Shown: positions 22,820 to 31,033 of the stretch, one piece after another
Layout: every line of letters begins with the position of its first letter
Numbering within the stretch: the stretch's first letter is position 1
Origin: Spirochaetota bacterium
GTDB lineage: Bacteria > Spirochaetota > Spirochaetia > Treponematales > Rectinemataceae
Reading direction: 5' to 3'
DNA length: 32,856 nt
Assembly (NCBI GenBank): GCA_029265255.1
Contig: JAJUJQ010000014.1
Span: forward strand, 1-32,856
Program-made: the position numbers and the translations under genes
The notes under the pieces: generated by a model
Told to the model about the DNA's origin: nothing
Database searches by the model: none
Seen by the model: the letters and a program-made list of their open reading frames with translations, nothing else

Positions 22820-24106
22820 TCATTCTGATTTTTTTACGAGCACCTTATCGATTCGTTTGCCGTCCATATCGACTACTTCGATGTGGAGGGGCGGCCATTC
22901 GATCACATCGCCGGCCTTGGGGATCGAACCTGCACAGTGGAGCACAAAGCCCGCTACGGTGTCATAATCTTCACTCGAGACGACCCCGATGTCGAGTTCG
23001 AGATTTTCGGCGAATTCGTCGATCGGCATCGAGCCGTCGACGAGGAAGGAGCCGTCGCTTCGTCTGACAATTTGAGGCGCCTCTTCTTCCTCGATATCCG
23101 AAACGTTGACCATGGCCTCCAGCAGGTCGCTGATCGCGACGAGCCCCGACACGCCGCCAAATTCATCAATAATAAGACCTGTCGATCTCTTTGCGTCGCG
23201 GAGAATGCCGAGCGCCTGCAACCCGGAAAAGGTCTCTGGAATCAGGACGGCCGGCTCCATGTAGGCTTCAACGCCGACAAAGTGGCCCTCTGCCAAATGC
23301 GTCAGGGCATGCTTTACCGCCAGCATGCCTTTTACATGATCCAGATCGCCATCCACGACAGGCAGATAACCAAATTCGGCGTTTTCGATGATGACTCGAA
23401 TGTGCGATTCGCGCGAATCTGCCACATCCAGGGCCACGACATCCGTCCTCGGCGTCATGAACAGGGTGACACGCCTGTCGTCCAGGCTCAGCACCTCCTC
23501 CACCATTTCACGCTCGGCCGCCTCAAACACCCCCGACTTCTCTCCTTGCTCTACGAGGATCTTCACTTCTTCCGGAGTAATTGCAGATTCAGGATGATGC
23601 GAAAATCCAAAAAGCTTTATGATCCCATCGGTGATAGAGGACAAAAGCTTCACGACAGGAAAGAAAATAACACTCAGCGCGTGCATGGGCTGAATGGTGA
23701 GCACGGCGATGTGCTCTGGGTCGTGGAGGGCGATGCTCTTGGGAACGAGCTCGCCGATCACCACGGAAAGGATGGTGATCGCCAATACCACCACGGCCAC
23801 GGAAATCGAAGCTGCATATCGTTCCAGAAAAGCCCACTTCGACAGCCACTGTGCAAGCCACTGAGAGAAGGTCGTACCGCTCACCGTGCCCGTCAAGATG
23901 CCGATGAGCGTGATTGCGATTTGAATGGTGGAAAGATACCTGCTCGGCGATTCCCTGGTCTTGAGCGCAAGGCTGTAGACTTTTGTCCCTTTGTCCGCCT
24001 CGGCTTTGAGCCTTACCTTGCGCGAAGACACGAGCGCCATCTCCGAGAGCGAAAAAAATCCATTGAGCAGGATGAGGGCAAGCAGGACAAGAAGCTCAGT
24101 CACCAT
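22820..24106 (-). CDS. CNNM/CorC-HlyC-type membrane protein with CBS domains
   Basis: A 428-residue protein with the standard architecture: an N-terminal CNNM (DUF21) membrane domain with about four segments (residues 1-~190; LLNGFFSLSEMALVSSRKVRL and GELVPKSIAL are diagnostic), a paired CBS module (~205-330; VTLFMTPRTDVVALD and GLIIDEFGGVSGLV), and a C-terminal CorC_HlyC domain (~345-428; DYDTVAGFVLHCAGSIP, GDVIEW). Family members are implicated in magnesium export or resistance and cation homeostasis; the haemolysin name is historical. GGGAGGT lies 6 bases before the ATG. It is divergent from the patatin gene. Confidence 0.92.
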   Translation of the reverse strand: MVTELLVLLALILLNGFFSLSEMALVSSRKVRLKAEADKGTKVYSLALKTRESPSRYLSTIQIAITLIGILTGTVSGTTFSQWLAQWLSKWAFLERYAASISVAVVVLAITILSVVIGELVPKSIALHDPEHIAVLTIQPMHALSVIFFPVVKLLSSITDGIIKLFGFSHHPESAITPEEVKILVEQGEKSGVFEAAEREMVEEVLSLDDRRVTLFMTPRTDVVALDVADSRESHIRVIIENAEFGYLPVVDGDLDHVKGMLAVKHALTHLAEGHFVGVEAYMEPAVLIPETFSGLQALGILRDAKRSTGLIIDEFGGVSGLVAISDLLEAMVNVSDIEEEEAPQIVRRSDGSFLVDGSMPIDEFAENLELDIGVVSSEDYDTVAGFVLHCAGSIPKAGDVIEWPPLHIEVVDMDGKRIDKVLVKKSE

Positions 24107-24295
24107 GGCGCACCTCCCTGATGGCAGGGCGCTTCATTGCTCGAGGCGCTGTGCCGGTACATGGGTGGCAACAGTCAGAATCACTTGAGGAATCGTCATC
24201 GTTCTGCATGGAAAAAGAATAACAAAGAGTGGCCCACGATGTCGAGGCGCCAGAACCGACTTTCTTGTTTTTGCTCTTTCGCAACTATCTTTTAG

Positions 24296-24306
24296 TATTA
24301 TATAGT
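24296..24306 (+). promoter_or_regulatory. -10 region at the patatin-barrel gene start
   Basis: TATTAT (24296-24301) and TATAGT (24301-24306) overlap. TATAGT ends 8 bases before the ATG at 24315, with TTCGCA (24278-24283) 17 bases upstream as a weak -35. No Shine-Dalgarno sequence is present, so a leaderless or nearly leaderless mRNA is likely. Confidence 0.4.
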
Positions 24307-24314
24307 AAAAACAA

Positions 24315-26429
24315 ATGAAGAGATTTCTACGTTTGCGGATGGCGAGAATCGCGGTCTTGCTCGGATTCGCATGGGTGGCGGCAATGCCCTTGCCAGTGCC
24401 CGCCGAACAAAATCCGTCGCCGCCGGGCAGGCTCCACGAAATGTTTGACCTAGAATTCCCAGAGAGCGACCCTCTTCGAAAGATAACAGAGCCGATATTT
24501 CTTGGAAAAATGAATTTCCTTCAGAGACTCGAGGAAAAGACCCGCACGCAGGAAGTCCACAACGGGAGCACCGCTCCTCCGCGGGATCCTTTGGGGCTTG
24601 TCCTCTGCGGAGGGTCCGCACGCGCCTATGCCCACATCGGGGTGCTCAAAGCGCTCGAACAGGCCGGCATATACCCTGACTTCATCGTGGCAAGCTCCAT
24701 GGGGGCCATCGTCGGCATGCTCTATGCCGCAGGCTTTTCTCCCGACGATATCGAAATGCTCATCCATGCCATTCCGTTCGAATCCTACTTTGATACTGTC
24801 ATTCCCACCAATGGCGGCCTCATCAATACCGCAAATTTTACCGCCACGCTTCGAAAACTCGTAGGCTCGCTCGACATCTCGGAAACCGCAATACCCATCA
24901 TTGTCACGGCCGAGGATCTCAAGTCCCGCCAGCAGATATGGTTTGCAGAGGGGCCCTTCGACCTCGTCATGGCGGGCGCATTTGCGATGCCTGCAATTTT
25001 CGAGCCACAGCCTTTGGACACATTCGATCTCATCGATGCGGGAGCAACAACCATCGCGCCCGTCGAACCAGCCCTCAGACTCAGCAATCGACTCATCATC
25101 TCAACCGCGTTCTATGACCGGGCAATGAACTTTTCCAGCCCGATCACGGTGCTCAACCGCGCAGTGGACATAGGTAAGACGCGCTCCGGCATGAAGGACA
25201 TCGAGAGATCCCACGCCTTTGTGATCCGCAACGATGTGGAAAACCTCTCCTATATGCAATTCAGCGACCCCGACACCATCATCGCCAAAGGCGAGGAGAG
25301 CGCAAAGACGAGGTTGGAAGAACTCCCGCTCAATCTGCGTCCGCAGTTCGAAAATTCACCTCCTCTTGGCTTCTCTGAGCATCGTGCGCTGATGCATGAC
25401 AGGCTCACATCGAGTATCCGACAGATACAGAGCGGCGAGCTGCCCTCAACATCGTTCGTCGTGAGAGGAGCCCCTATCCTCAGCCTCATGGAACCATTCT
25501 TGCGCAATCCAGGAGAAACTCATGCCGAACCACGCATAGGCGCCTCTCTTATGTTTTCGGTCTCAAAACTCAGGGCGAACGTCTCTTACTTCGCCGCTCT
25601 GGCCCCAGAAGCAGGAAAAGAGTGGGCCATTGAAGCGGGGCTGAGGGCCAACCCTTTGGGGAGCATGAATGTATGGCTCACGACGCGCCTCTGGGGAGAC
25701 TACGGCGCTACCTATATTGTGGACCACAGGCCTGAATACTGGGAATTTGCCGGGCTTTTAAAAAATACCGCGGTATTAAAAAATAAAAGGATCGGATTTC
25801 AGCTCGGGGGCGATCTGTTTTTGAAAACAACAGGGGGGATCGCCGTCTGGCGGACACTGGGGCTTGTAGATGTCGCGTCGACCCAAAAATTTTCGAAGCG
25901 CGGCGCCGCGCTCCAGCCTTGGTATGCAGCACATGCGGGTGGATTTGTCGAAAACACCTCGGGGAATCAAATCGCCGCAGGCATTCAAAGCACCTTGACA
26001 GGCGGCCTCGATTCGACGTGGATCAGTCCTAAGGCCCGAGCCTTCGCCAAAATTTCTCTCAACGGCCAGGAATTCGCCGGCTCAAGATTCGACGGGTTCC
26101 GGAGCTCGGTGCCTCGGGCTTCCTCGCTCTCCGACTTGATTACGAACGCAGAAGTCTCCGTGGTACTTCGAGACATGTACCTCGATATGGCCGAGGCCCT
26201 CCTCCTTCGGAATTTCGAGGCTGCGCCGTTCTTCGATACGCGCTGGAGCAATACCCTTGGGGAACCTTTCCATATGAGCGACTGGGCGGCAGGCCTCACG
26301 TTTTCGTTCGAAGCCCGCGCCTTCGGGCTCGCGCCCGCCATCGTAAGTCTCTACGCGAGCTACTCCGGTTCCAAGGTCTTCACGCTTCAAATCCGAAGCG
26401 GCGTACTTCTGTCGAGCCAAAAATTTTAG
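24315..26429 (+). CDS. Patatin-like phospholipase with predicted outer-membrane beta-barrel tail
   Basis: A 704-residue exported protein. An N-terminal signal peptide (MKRFLRLRMARIAVLLGFAW..., cleavage near VPAEQ) is followed by a patatin domain at about 93-300. The oxyanion region CGGSARAYAHIGVLKAL (GGS at 99-101) and the nucleophile elbow ASSMGAIVG (Ser128) are present, but the usual first Gly of GxSxG is Ala126. The acid partner is Asp241 in IDAGA. Both residues of the Ser-Asp dyad survive. From ~390 the sequence alternates in beta fashion and ends FTLQIRSGVLLSSQKF, a terminal Phe as in outer-membrane barrels. The layout resembles type Vd (PlpD-like) autotransporters, but I see no clear POTRA domain. 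It likely acts on lipids at or beyond the outer membrane. Confidence 0.82.
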   Translation: MKRFLRLRMARIAVLLGFAWVAAMPLPVPAEQNPSPPGRLHEMFDLEFPESDPLRKITEPIFLGKMNFLQRLEEKTRTQEVHNGSTAPPRDPLGLVLCGGSARAYAHIGVLKALEQAGIYPDFIVASSMGAIVGMLYAAGFSPDDIEMLIHAIPFESYFDTVIPTNGGLINTANFTATLRKLVGSLDISETAIPIIVTAEDLKSRQQIWFAEGPFDLVMAGAFAMPAIFEPQPLDTFDLIDAGATTIAPVEPALRLSNRLIISTAFYDRAMNFSSPITVLNRAVDIGKTRSGMKDIERSHAFVIRNDVENLSYMQFSDPDTIIAKGEESAKTRLEELPLNLRPQFENSPPLGFSEHRALMHDRLTSSIRQIQSGELPSTSFVVRGAPILSLMEPFLRNPGETHAEPRIGASLMFSVSKLRANVSYFAALAPEAGKEWAIEAGLRANPLGSMNVWLTTRLWGDYGATYIVDHRPEYWEFAGLLKNTAVLKNKRIGFQLGGDLFLKTTGGIAVWRTLGLVDVASTQKFSKRGAALQPWYAAHAGGFVENTSGNQIAAGIQSTLTGGLDSTWISPKARAFAKISLNGQEFAGSRFDGFRSSVPRASSLSDLITNAEVSVVLRDMYLDMAEALLLRNFEAAPFFDTRWSNTLGEPFHMSDWAAGLTFSFEARAFGLAPAIVSLYASYSGSKVFTLQIRSGVLLSSQKF

Positions 26430-26464
26430 ATACAAGAGCAGCTTCTGGTTGCTCAAAAAAATGA

Positions 26465-26500
26465 GCGCGCGGCCTTCAGTAGAATACCGCGCGCCTTTTC
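26465..26500. terminator. Bidirectional terminator
   Basis: GCGCGCGG (26465-26472) pairs with CCGCGCGC (26487-26494) around a 14-base loop. CTTTTC follows on the plus strand. On the minus strand the stem is followed by CATTTTTTT, so it can end both the patatin gene and the convergent small outer-membrane gene. Confidence 0.8.
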
Positions 26501-26529
26501 TTTCTTCAGGCCTTATAGAGGCCATGCAC

Positions 26530-27060
26530 TTACTTCAACGAATACCGGACACCGATTGTCTGGCTGAAGCCCGATCCGCCGCCAGCAAAGTAATCAATAT
26601 AGAAGGAGTGAAAATCGATCGCGAGCTTTTCGTTTACATAATACGAAACTCCACCGCCGGTGGAAACTCCAAAGCCGGGAGGAAGAAGCCCGACGCCGAA
26701 GCCCAATCCTATATACCAGTCGAAATTCCGCAGAAACGCAGGAAAATCCTTATATGCCTTCATGCCCCAGTGCAGGCTGGCCATCCCCGCGGCAGAAACA
26801 TCGACTTCTGAGCCGAAATCAAACCCTGCAAGGCCCATGACCCCCAGCGAGAGCGGAAAGCCCGGAATGCTGAATTTCTGGACAACATACTCAACCCCTC
26901 CGCCGATGCCAAAGCCTCTCCAGCCCCAGCCGACGCCTCCAAACACATCAAGATCACCTTTCTCGGCATGAACGGCGTCCGTCACATTCTGAGCAAGCGC
27001 CGGAGTTACCGCACAGATGATCATCAAAAACAGGACCGTTGCAACGTTCAATTTTTTCAT
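26530..27060 (-). CDS. Small outer-membrane beta-barrel-like protein
   Basis: The start at 27060 is chosen because GAGGAA precedes it and a typical signal peptide follows (MKKLNVATVLFLMIICAVTPALAQ); the frame is open back to 27120. The mature 150-residue part is Gly/Phe/Tyr-rich with alternating patterns (DVFGGVGWGWRGFGIGGG, WYIGLGFGVGLLPPGFG, VSYYVNEKLAIDFHSFYIDYF), ending SQTIGVRYSLK. This resembles small eight-stranded outer-membrane or adhesin-like barrels. No enzyme motif is seen. The gene has its own promoter and faces the patatin gene, ending at a shared terminator. Confidence 0.72.
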   Translation of the reverse strand: MKKLNVATVLFLMIICAVTPALAQNVTDAVHAEKGDLDVFGGVGWGWRGFGIGGGVEYVVQKFSIPGFPLSLGVMGLAGFDFGSEVDVSAAGMASLHWGMKAYKDFPAFLRNFDWYIGLGFGVGLLPPGFGVSTGGGVSYYVNEKLAIDFHSFYIDYFAGGGSGFSQTIGVRYSLK

Positions 27061-27125
27061 ACTTTTCCTCGTAGTCCTACTTACATTTTTGAAAGAAAGC
27101 ACAGGGCCTTCCAGCCTCATGTATA

Positions 27126-27153
27126 ATTATAGTCGGAAAACACGCAAAATCAA
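27126..27153 (-). promoter_or_regulatory. Promoter of the small outer-membrane protein gene
   Basis: On the minus strand TTGATT (27148-27153) and a perfect TATAAT (27126-27131) are 16 bases apart. The leader would be about 58 bases to the ATG at 27060. Confidence 0.55.
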
Positions 27154-27176
27154 TACAAACCTGTTCACAGGTATGA

Positions 27177-27182
27177 TATCAT
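27177..27182 (+). promoter_or_regulatory. tag: -10-like TATCAT just before tag
   Basis: TATCAT ends 6 bases before the ATG at 27189, and there is no Shine-Dalgarno sequence. The overlapping TATGAT at 27172-27177 is an alternative. The -35 is weak. Confidence 0.35.
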
Positions 27183-27188
27183 CGGCGT

Positions 27189-27764
27189 ATGACCCTTATA
27201 ACCAGATGCCCATGGTGCGGTGACGACCCTCTGTATGTGCGATACCACGATGAAGAGTGGGGTACCCCCGTGCACGATGAACGCACGCATTTCGAATTTC
27301 TGTTGCTCGAGACGCAGCAGGCGGGGCTCTCGTGGCGCACGATTCTCGGCAAACGCGAAGCCTACCGCGGGGCCTTCGCCAATTTCGAGCCGGAGCGCGT
27401 CGCCCTGTATTCCGAAAAGGACATTGAGCGGCTGCTTATGGACCCTGGGCTCATACGCAACAGGCGGAAACTCGAGGCGGCGGTGAGAAATGCCCGCGCC
27501 TTTCTTGATATTCAGGCGCAGTACGGTTCATTCGACAGTTGGATCTGGAACTTTACCGGCGGTCGTCCCATAATCAACAACTGGCAGTCTGTTTCGAAAA
27601 TCCCTGCCCGCACGGAGCTCTCAGACCTGATCAGCGCTGAGATGAAAAAGGCTGGCTTTGCTTTTGTGGGCTCAGTGACCATCTATGCTCACTTGCAGGC
27701 AATCGGCATCGTCAATGACCATCTTGTGAGCTGTTTTCGGCACACGCAGCTCGCAGGACGATGA
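27189..27764 (+). CDS. tag: DNA-3-methyladenine glycosylase I
   Basis: A 191-residue base-excision repair enzyme that removes 3-methyladenine from alkylated DNA. It aligns end to end with the Tag family: RCPWC at the N-terminus, DPLYVRYHDEEWGTP, FEFLLLETQQAGLSW with TILGKREAYR, NRRKLEAAVRNARAFL and GFAFVGSVTIYAHLQAIGIVNDH. The zinc-snap residues expected from E. coli Tag are present as Cys7, His20, His178 and Cys182. The start has no Shine-Dalgarno sequence. The threonine synthase frame begins 6 bases after the stop, so tag is probably the first gene of a tag-thrC-thrB-ogt operon. Confidence 0.97.
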   Translation: MTLITRCPWCGDDPLYVRYHDEEWGTPVHDERTHFEFLLLETQQAGLSWRTILGKREAYRGAFANFEPERVALYSEKDIERLLMDPGLIRNRRKLEAAVRNARAFLDIQAQYGSFDSWIWNFTGGRPIINNWQSVSKIPARTELSDLISAEMKKAGFAFVGSVTIYAHLQAIGIVNDHLVSCFRHTQLAGR

Positions 27765-27770
27765 AAGGCG

Positions 27771-29381
27771 GTGGGCTTTTCTCATGTCCACGAGTTCTGT
27801 ATGCTCATGGCTATGGCGGTCCTTTATACCAGCACACGAAATGCACATGTTCGCGTGAGCATCGCAGAGGCCATCGTGCAGGGCATGCCTCAGGACGGCG
27901 GGCTCTTCGTTCCCACAGAAATACCGAAGCTGCCGCTTGAGACATTGTTAGAGCCAACGCTCTCGTACGCCGAGCTGGCCTGGATTGTACTGTCTTTATG
28001 GTTCGACTGGCCCGATCGCGAGCTCCGCCCTCTCATCGAGGAGGCGTATTCGAGTACTGGCGAAAGCCCGATGTTCGACGTTCCGGAGATCGTTCCTCTC
28101 TCTGTGGCTGGCTCGCTGGCCAACGACGACAGAGAGCGGTGCGCAGAGGGGGCCACTCCCCTTTTTCTGCTCGAACTCTTTCACGGCAGGACATGCGCCT
28201 TCAAGGACCTCGCCCTCAGCCTCTTGGGGGGGCTGCTGCACAAAAGTCTTGAGAAATGCGGGATCGATGAGCCGATGCTCATACTCACCGCCACCTCGGG
28301 CGACACCGGATCCGCGGCGCTCGTTGGGCTCGGCGGACAACCGGGCATCCGCGTCGCCGTCATCTATCCGGCCACGGGCACGAGCGAAATACAGCGCCTG
28401 CAGATGACCTCCGTGCCCACCGAGGGCCGGCTCGTCGTCGGCCTGCGGGGCAACTTTGACGACGCGCAGCGGACGGTCAAGACCATCTTCCAAAGTGCCC
28501 ACCATCCGGATTCGTCTTTTTACGGGATACGCCTCAGCTCTGCAAACTCGATCAATATCGGAAGACTCCTGCCTCAGATCGTCTATTATGTGAAAGCATG
28601 GCGCGACTTGACGCTGTCAGGGGCATTGCAGCGAGGTGATCCCTTCGATGTCGTCGTGCCGAGCGGAAATTTTGGCGATATTTTGGCCGCCCGCTATGCA
28701 AAAGCGATGGGCGTGCCCATCCGGAGACTCATCTGCGCCTCAAACGCAAACCGGGTCCTGCACGATTTTTTCACCACGGGCGTCTACGACCGACGGCGAA
28801 CCCTTTCAAAGACTCTGAGCCCTTCGATGGACATCGTAGTCTCCAGTAATCTCGAACGTCTTTTGTATCTTGCATTCGACAACAAGCCCGAAATCCTCGC
28901 ATCTACGATGCGCACATTCGAGCGTGAGGGCTTCTTTCAATTACCGGACCAACATCGCGCCAACATCGCCGATTTCTCTGCCGGATGGACGGACGACGAC
29001 CGTACCCTTGCAAGCATCCGGCACATGTGGGAAGTCCACGGTGTTCTCGTCGATCCGCACACCGCTGTTGCCTGCGCCGTTGCGCATGAAGCGACAGAGA
29101 ACAGAAAGACTGCGGCTGATGGTTCAACGCCTGTCGTCGTCGCAGCGACCGCAAGCCCCTTCAAATTCCCCGCCGCATGCCTCGAGGCGCTCCGCGGCCG
29201 CGCGCCTTCTCCACCAGAAAAGGCCAATGACCTTCAGCTCGTATTCGAGCTTTCCAAGGTTACTGATCTCTCTGTTCCAAGGCCCATCGGAGCTCTGGGT
29301 GCCGCCGAAGTCCGGCATAACCATATCGTGGAAGAAAGGGATCTTGTGCCCCTGCTCGCCGACTTCGCCCGTCAACCTTAA
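27771..29381 (+). CDS. thrC: Threonine synthase
   Basis: A PLP enzyme converting O-phosphohomoserine to threonine. The N-terminal YTSTRNAHVRVSIAEAIVQG with GMPQDGGLFVP, the PLP lysine in FHGRTCAFKDLALSLLGGLL (Lys145 from 27771), the ATSGDTGSAAL phosphate-binding loop, SANSINIGRLLPQIVYY and VPSGNFGDILAARYAK are typical. The start is uncertain: GTG at 27771 follows an AAAGG string only 3 bases away, and ATG at 27813 (MAVLYTSTR) matches the usual family N-terminus but has no ribosome-binding site. From 27771 the protein is 536 residues. The gene lies between tag and thrB. Confidence 0.95.
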   Translation: MGFSHVHEFCMLMAMAVLYTSTRNAHVRVSIAEAIVQGMPQDGGLFVPTEIPKLPLETLLEPTLSYAELAWIVLSLWFDWPDRELRPLIEEAYSSTGESPMFDVPEIVPLSVAGSLANDDRERCAEGATPLFLLELFHGRTCAFKDLALSLLGGLLHKSLEKCGIDEPMLILTATSGDTGSAALVGLGGQPGIRVAVIYPATGTSEIQRLQMTSVPTEGRLVVGLRGNFDDAQRTVKTIFQSAHHPDSSFYGIRLSSANSINIGRLLPQIVYYVKAWRDLTLSGALQRGDPFDVVVPSGNFGDILAARYAKAMGVPIRRLICASNANRVLHDFFTTGVYDRRRTLSKTLSPSMDIVVSSNLERLLYLAFDNKPEILASTMRTFEREGFFQLPDQHRANIADFSAGWTDDDRTLASIRHMWEVHGVLVDPHTAVACAVAHEATENRKTAADGSTPVVVAATASPFKFPAACLEALRGRAPSPPEKANDLQLVFELSKVTDLSVPRPIGALGAAEVRHNHIVEERDLVPLLADFARQP

Positions 29382-29422
29382 AATTTGCCTATTACAAAAC
29401 ATAGAGCAGGAGAAGTAGTCCT

Positions 29423-30358
29423 ATGATAGAGATTGAAGTCCCCGCCACAAGCGCGAATCTCGGCCCCGGCTTCGATTGCCTGGGGCTTGCCCTCTCGCTG
29501 TCGAACATTGTCCGCATCGAAAAAGCCGCTAGAACGACTCTGAAAGGATGCCCACCTCAATGGGCCGGAGATGACAATCTCTTTCTGCGATCTCTCCGCC
29601 ATGCATGCTCGCTCTTGCAAACCTCTGTCCCCGAACTCTCCGTCGAATTCGTCACGAATATTCCGCCGGCCCGTGGCCTTGGGTCGAGCGCATCCCTCGC
29701 CGTAGCCGGCGCTGCGGCGGCCATCCTCCTGAACAGAGACGTCGAAGCACGGACAAGAGGTGAATACTCTGCTCTTCTGCACAGGCCGGAAAATCTGGAC
29801 TTTCTACTCCGGGTGGCCACCGATATCGAAGGACATCCGGACAATGCGGCTCCCGCCGTCTATGGCGGCTTTACCGCTGCGGCGATCACAGGACAAAACC
29901 TCATCGTCAGCCACAGCAGTGCTCCAGCGGCCTGGCGTTTTGCGGCGTGCATTCCCGACTTCGACCTCGAGACAAGCGTAGCGCGCAGGGTCCTCCCTAA
30001 CACTTACTCTAGGATAGATGCCGTGCATGCACTTTCGCACGCAGTGCTCACCGCCCTTGCGATACAGAAGGCCGATCTCGCGTTGCTTGGACGGGCCTGC
30101 GAAGACCAGCTCCACGAGCCGTACCGCCGCCCTCTTATTCCCGACTTCGAGGCTGTCGAATCGGCCTGTCGGGCGCAGCACTCCGCCGCCGTGTGGCTCT
30201 CCGGATCAGGGCCGACAATTATGGCGGTATTCGATCCTTCTGCTCCCGAAGACATTGAAAAAAGACTCGCCGCAATCATCGCACAGCAAGCGCGACACTC
30301 TTGGAAGATCGTCGTCCTGCACGCCGACAACCGGGGGATCCGCGGACACAAAATGTAA
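29423..30358 (+). CDS. thrB: Homoserine kinase
   Basis: A 311-residue GHMP kinase that phosphorylates homoserine, supplying the ThrC substrate. The N-terminal VPATSANLGPGFDCLGLAL, the ATP-binding loop PPARGLGSSASLAVAGAAAA (81-100), the motif DIEGHPDNAAPAVYGGFT and the C-terminal WLSGSGPTIMAVFDP are all present. AGGAG lies 9 bases upstream. It follows thrC by 41 bases and precedes ogt by 9, so the threonine branch is encoded as a pair. Confidence 0.97.
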   Translation: MIEIEVPATSANLGPGFDCLGLALSLSNIVRIEKAARTTLKGCPPQWAGDDNLFLRSLRHACSLLQTSVPELSVEFVTNIPPARGLGSSASLAVAGAAAAILLNRDVEARTRGEYSALLHRPENLDFLLRVATDIEGHPDNAAPAVYGGFTAAAITGQNLIVSHSSAPAAWRFAACIPDFDLETSVARRVLPNTYSRIDAVHALSHAVLTALAIQKADLALLGRACEDQLHEPYRRPLIPDFEAVESACRAQHSAAVWLSGSGPTIMAVFDPSAPEDIEKRLAAIIAQQARHSWKIVVLHADNRGIRGHKM

Positions 30359-30367
30359 GGAGTAATC

Positions 30368-30976
30368 ATGAGGAACGATCTATCGTCCTGCAATCCGACG
30401 TTCTGCATCCCTCTTTCGTCTTCCTTCGGCGACATCCTCGTTCTTTGGAAAGGCGAAGACTGCTCAAGGCTTTGCCGAATTTATCTTCCTCACGACGGTG
30501 CCGGACAACTCGACCGAGCACGCGTGGATTTTCCAGACATGGAACTCTGGAGGACAAATGCCGCGCCCCCTCGTCTCATCGAGTCTGTTGCATGGCTGCT
30601 TCAGGCCATCCTTGCGGGACACCCCGTGCAGCTCCCTTTCCCACTCATTGAAGAGAGTCTGAAGCATCTTGGCCTGTTTCAGCGCAAAACCCTTATGCTC
30701 GAGGCCACCATCCCCTTCGGATATATCTGCACATACCGCGAACTTGCGAGGGCGTGCGGCAATCCCCTTGCATTCCGGGCCGTCGCACACGCACTTTCGC
30801 ACAATCCGCTGCCTCTCCTTATCCCTTGTCATCGCGTGATCGCCTCCAAGGGAGAGTTGGCCGGCTACCAAGGCGGCATACGCATGAAGCGCCACCTTCT
30901 TGAATGCGAAGGCGTTCCGTTTTCTGCGTCGGCCGTGGATCTACAACGCGCAAAGCTGTGGGCCTTCCCTTCATAA
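30368..30976 (+). CDS. ogt: Methylated-DNA-protein-cysteine methyltransferase (Ogt/MGMT family)
   Basis: A 202-residue suicide repair protein that takes the methyl group from O6-methylguanine. The acceptor Cys154 is in IPCHRV. The arginine finger Arg137 (FRAVAHAL) and the Asn hinge (SHNP, Asn146) are in place, followed by GELAGYQGGIRMKRHLLECEG. The N-terminal ~85 residues are poorly conserved, as in Ogt. AAGGAG precedes the ATG. It ends the gene run begun by tag, so two alkylation-repair proteins flank the threonine genes. No Ada-type DNA-binding domain is fused, so adaptive regulation is not indicated. Confidence 0.95.
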   Translation: MRNDLSSCNPTFCIPLSSSFGDILVLWKGEDCSRLCRIYLPHDGAGQLDRARVDFPDMELWRTNAAPPRLIESVAWLLQAILAGHPVQLPFPLIEESLKHLGLFQRKTLMLEATIPFGYICTYRELARACGNPLAFRAVAHALSHNPLPLLIPCHRVIASKGELAGYQGGIRMKRHLLECEGVPFSASAVDLQRAKLWAFPS

Positions 30977-30994
30977 AAGGGCGGCGCCTTCTTG

Positions 30995-31023
30995 TTGCGC
31001 CCCGGCCTGCTATGGATTATTAT
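30995..31023 (+). promoter_or_regulatory. Promoter of the LigB-like gene
   Basis: TTGCGC (30995-31000) and TATTAT (31018-31023) with 17-base spacing. Transcription would start about 3 bases before the ATG at 31034, where no Shine-Dalgarno sequence is seen. Confidence 0.5.
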
Positions 31024-31033
31024 CTTATAAAGC

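Noticed and set aside
22883..24121. A 412-residue open frame opposite the CorC-type gene
   Set aside because: It is the antisense of a gene with complete CNNM, CBS and CorC domains. Its composition (Arg/His/Asp-rich) matches no family.
30978..31008. Terminator after ogt (GGGCGGCGCC with GCGCCCC)
   Set aside because: A GC-rich hairpin is possible, but no T-run follows and the region fits the promoter of the next gene better.
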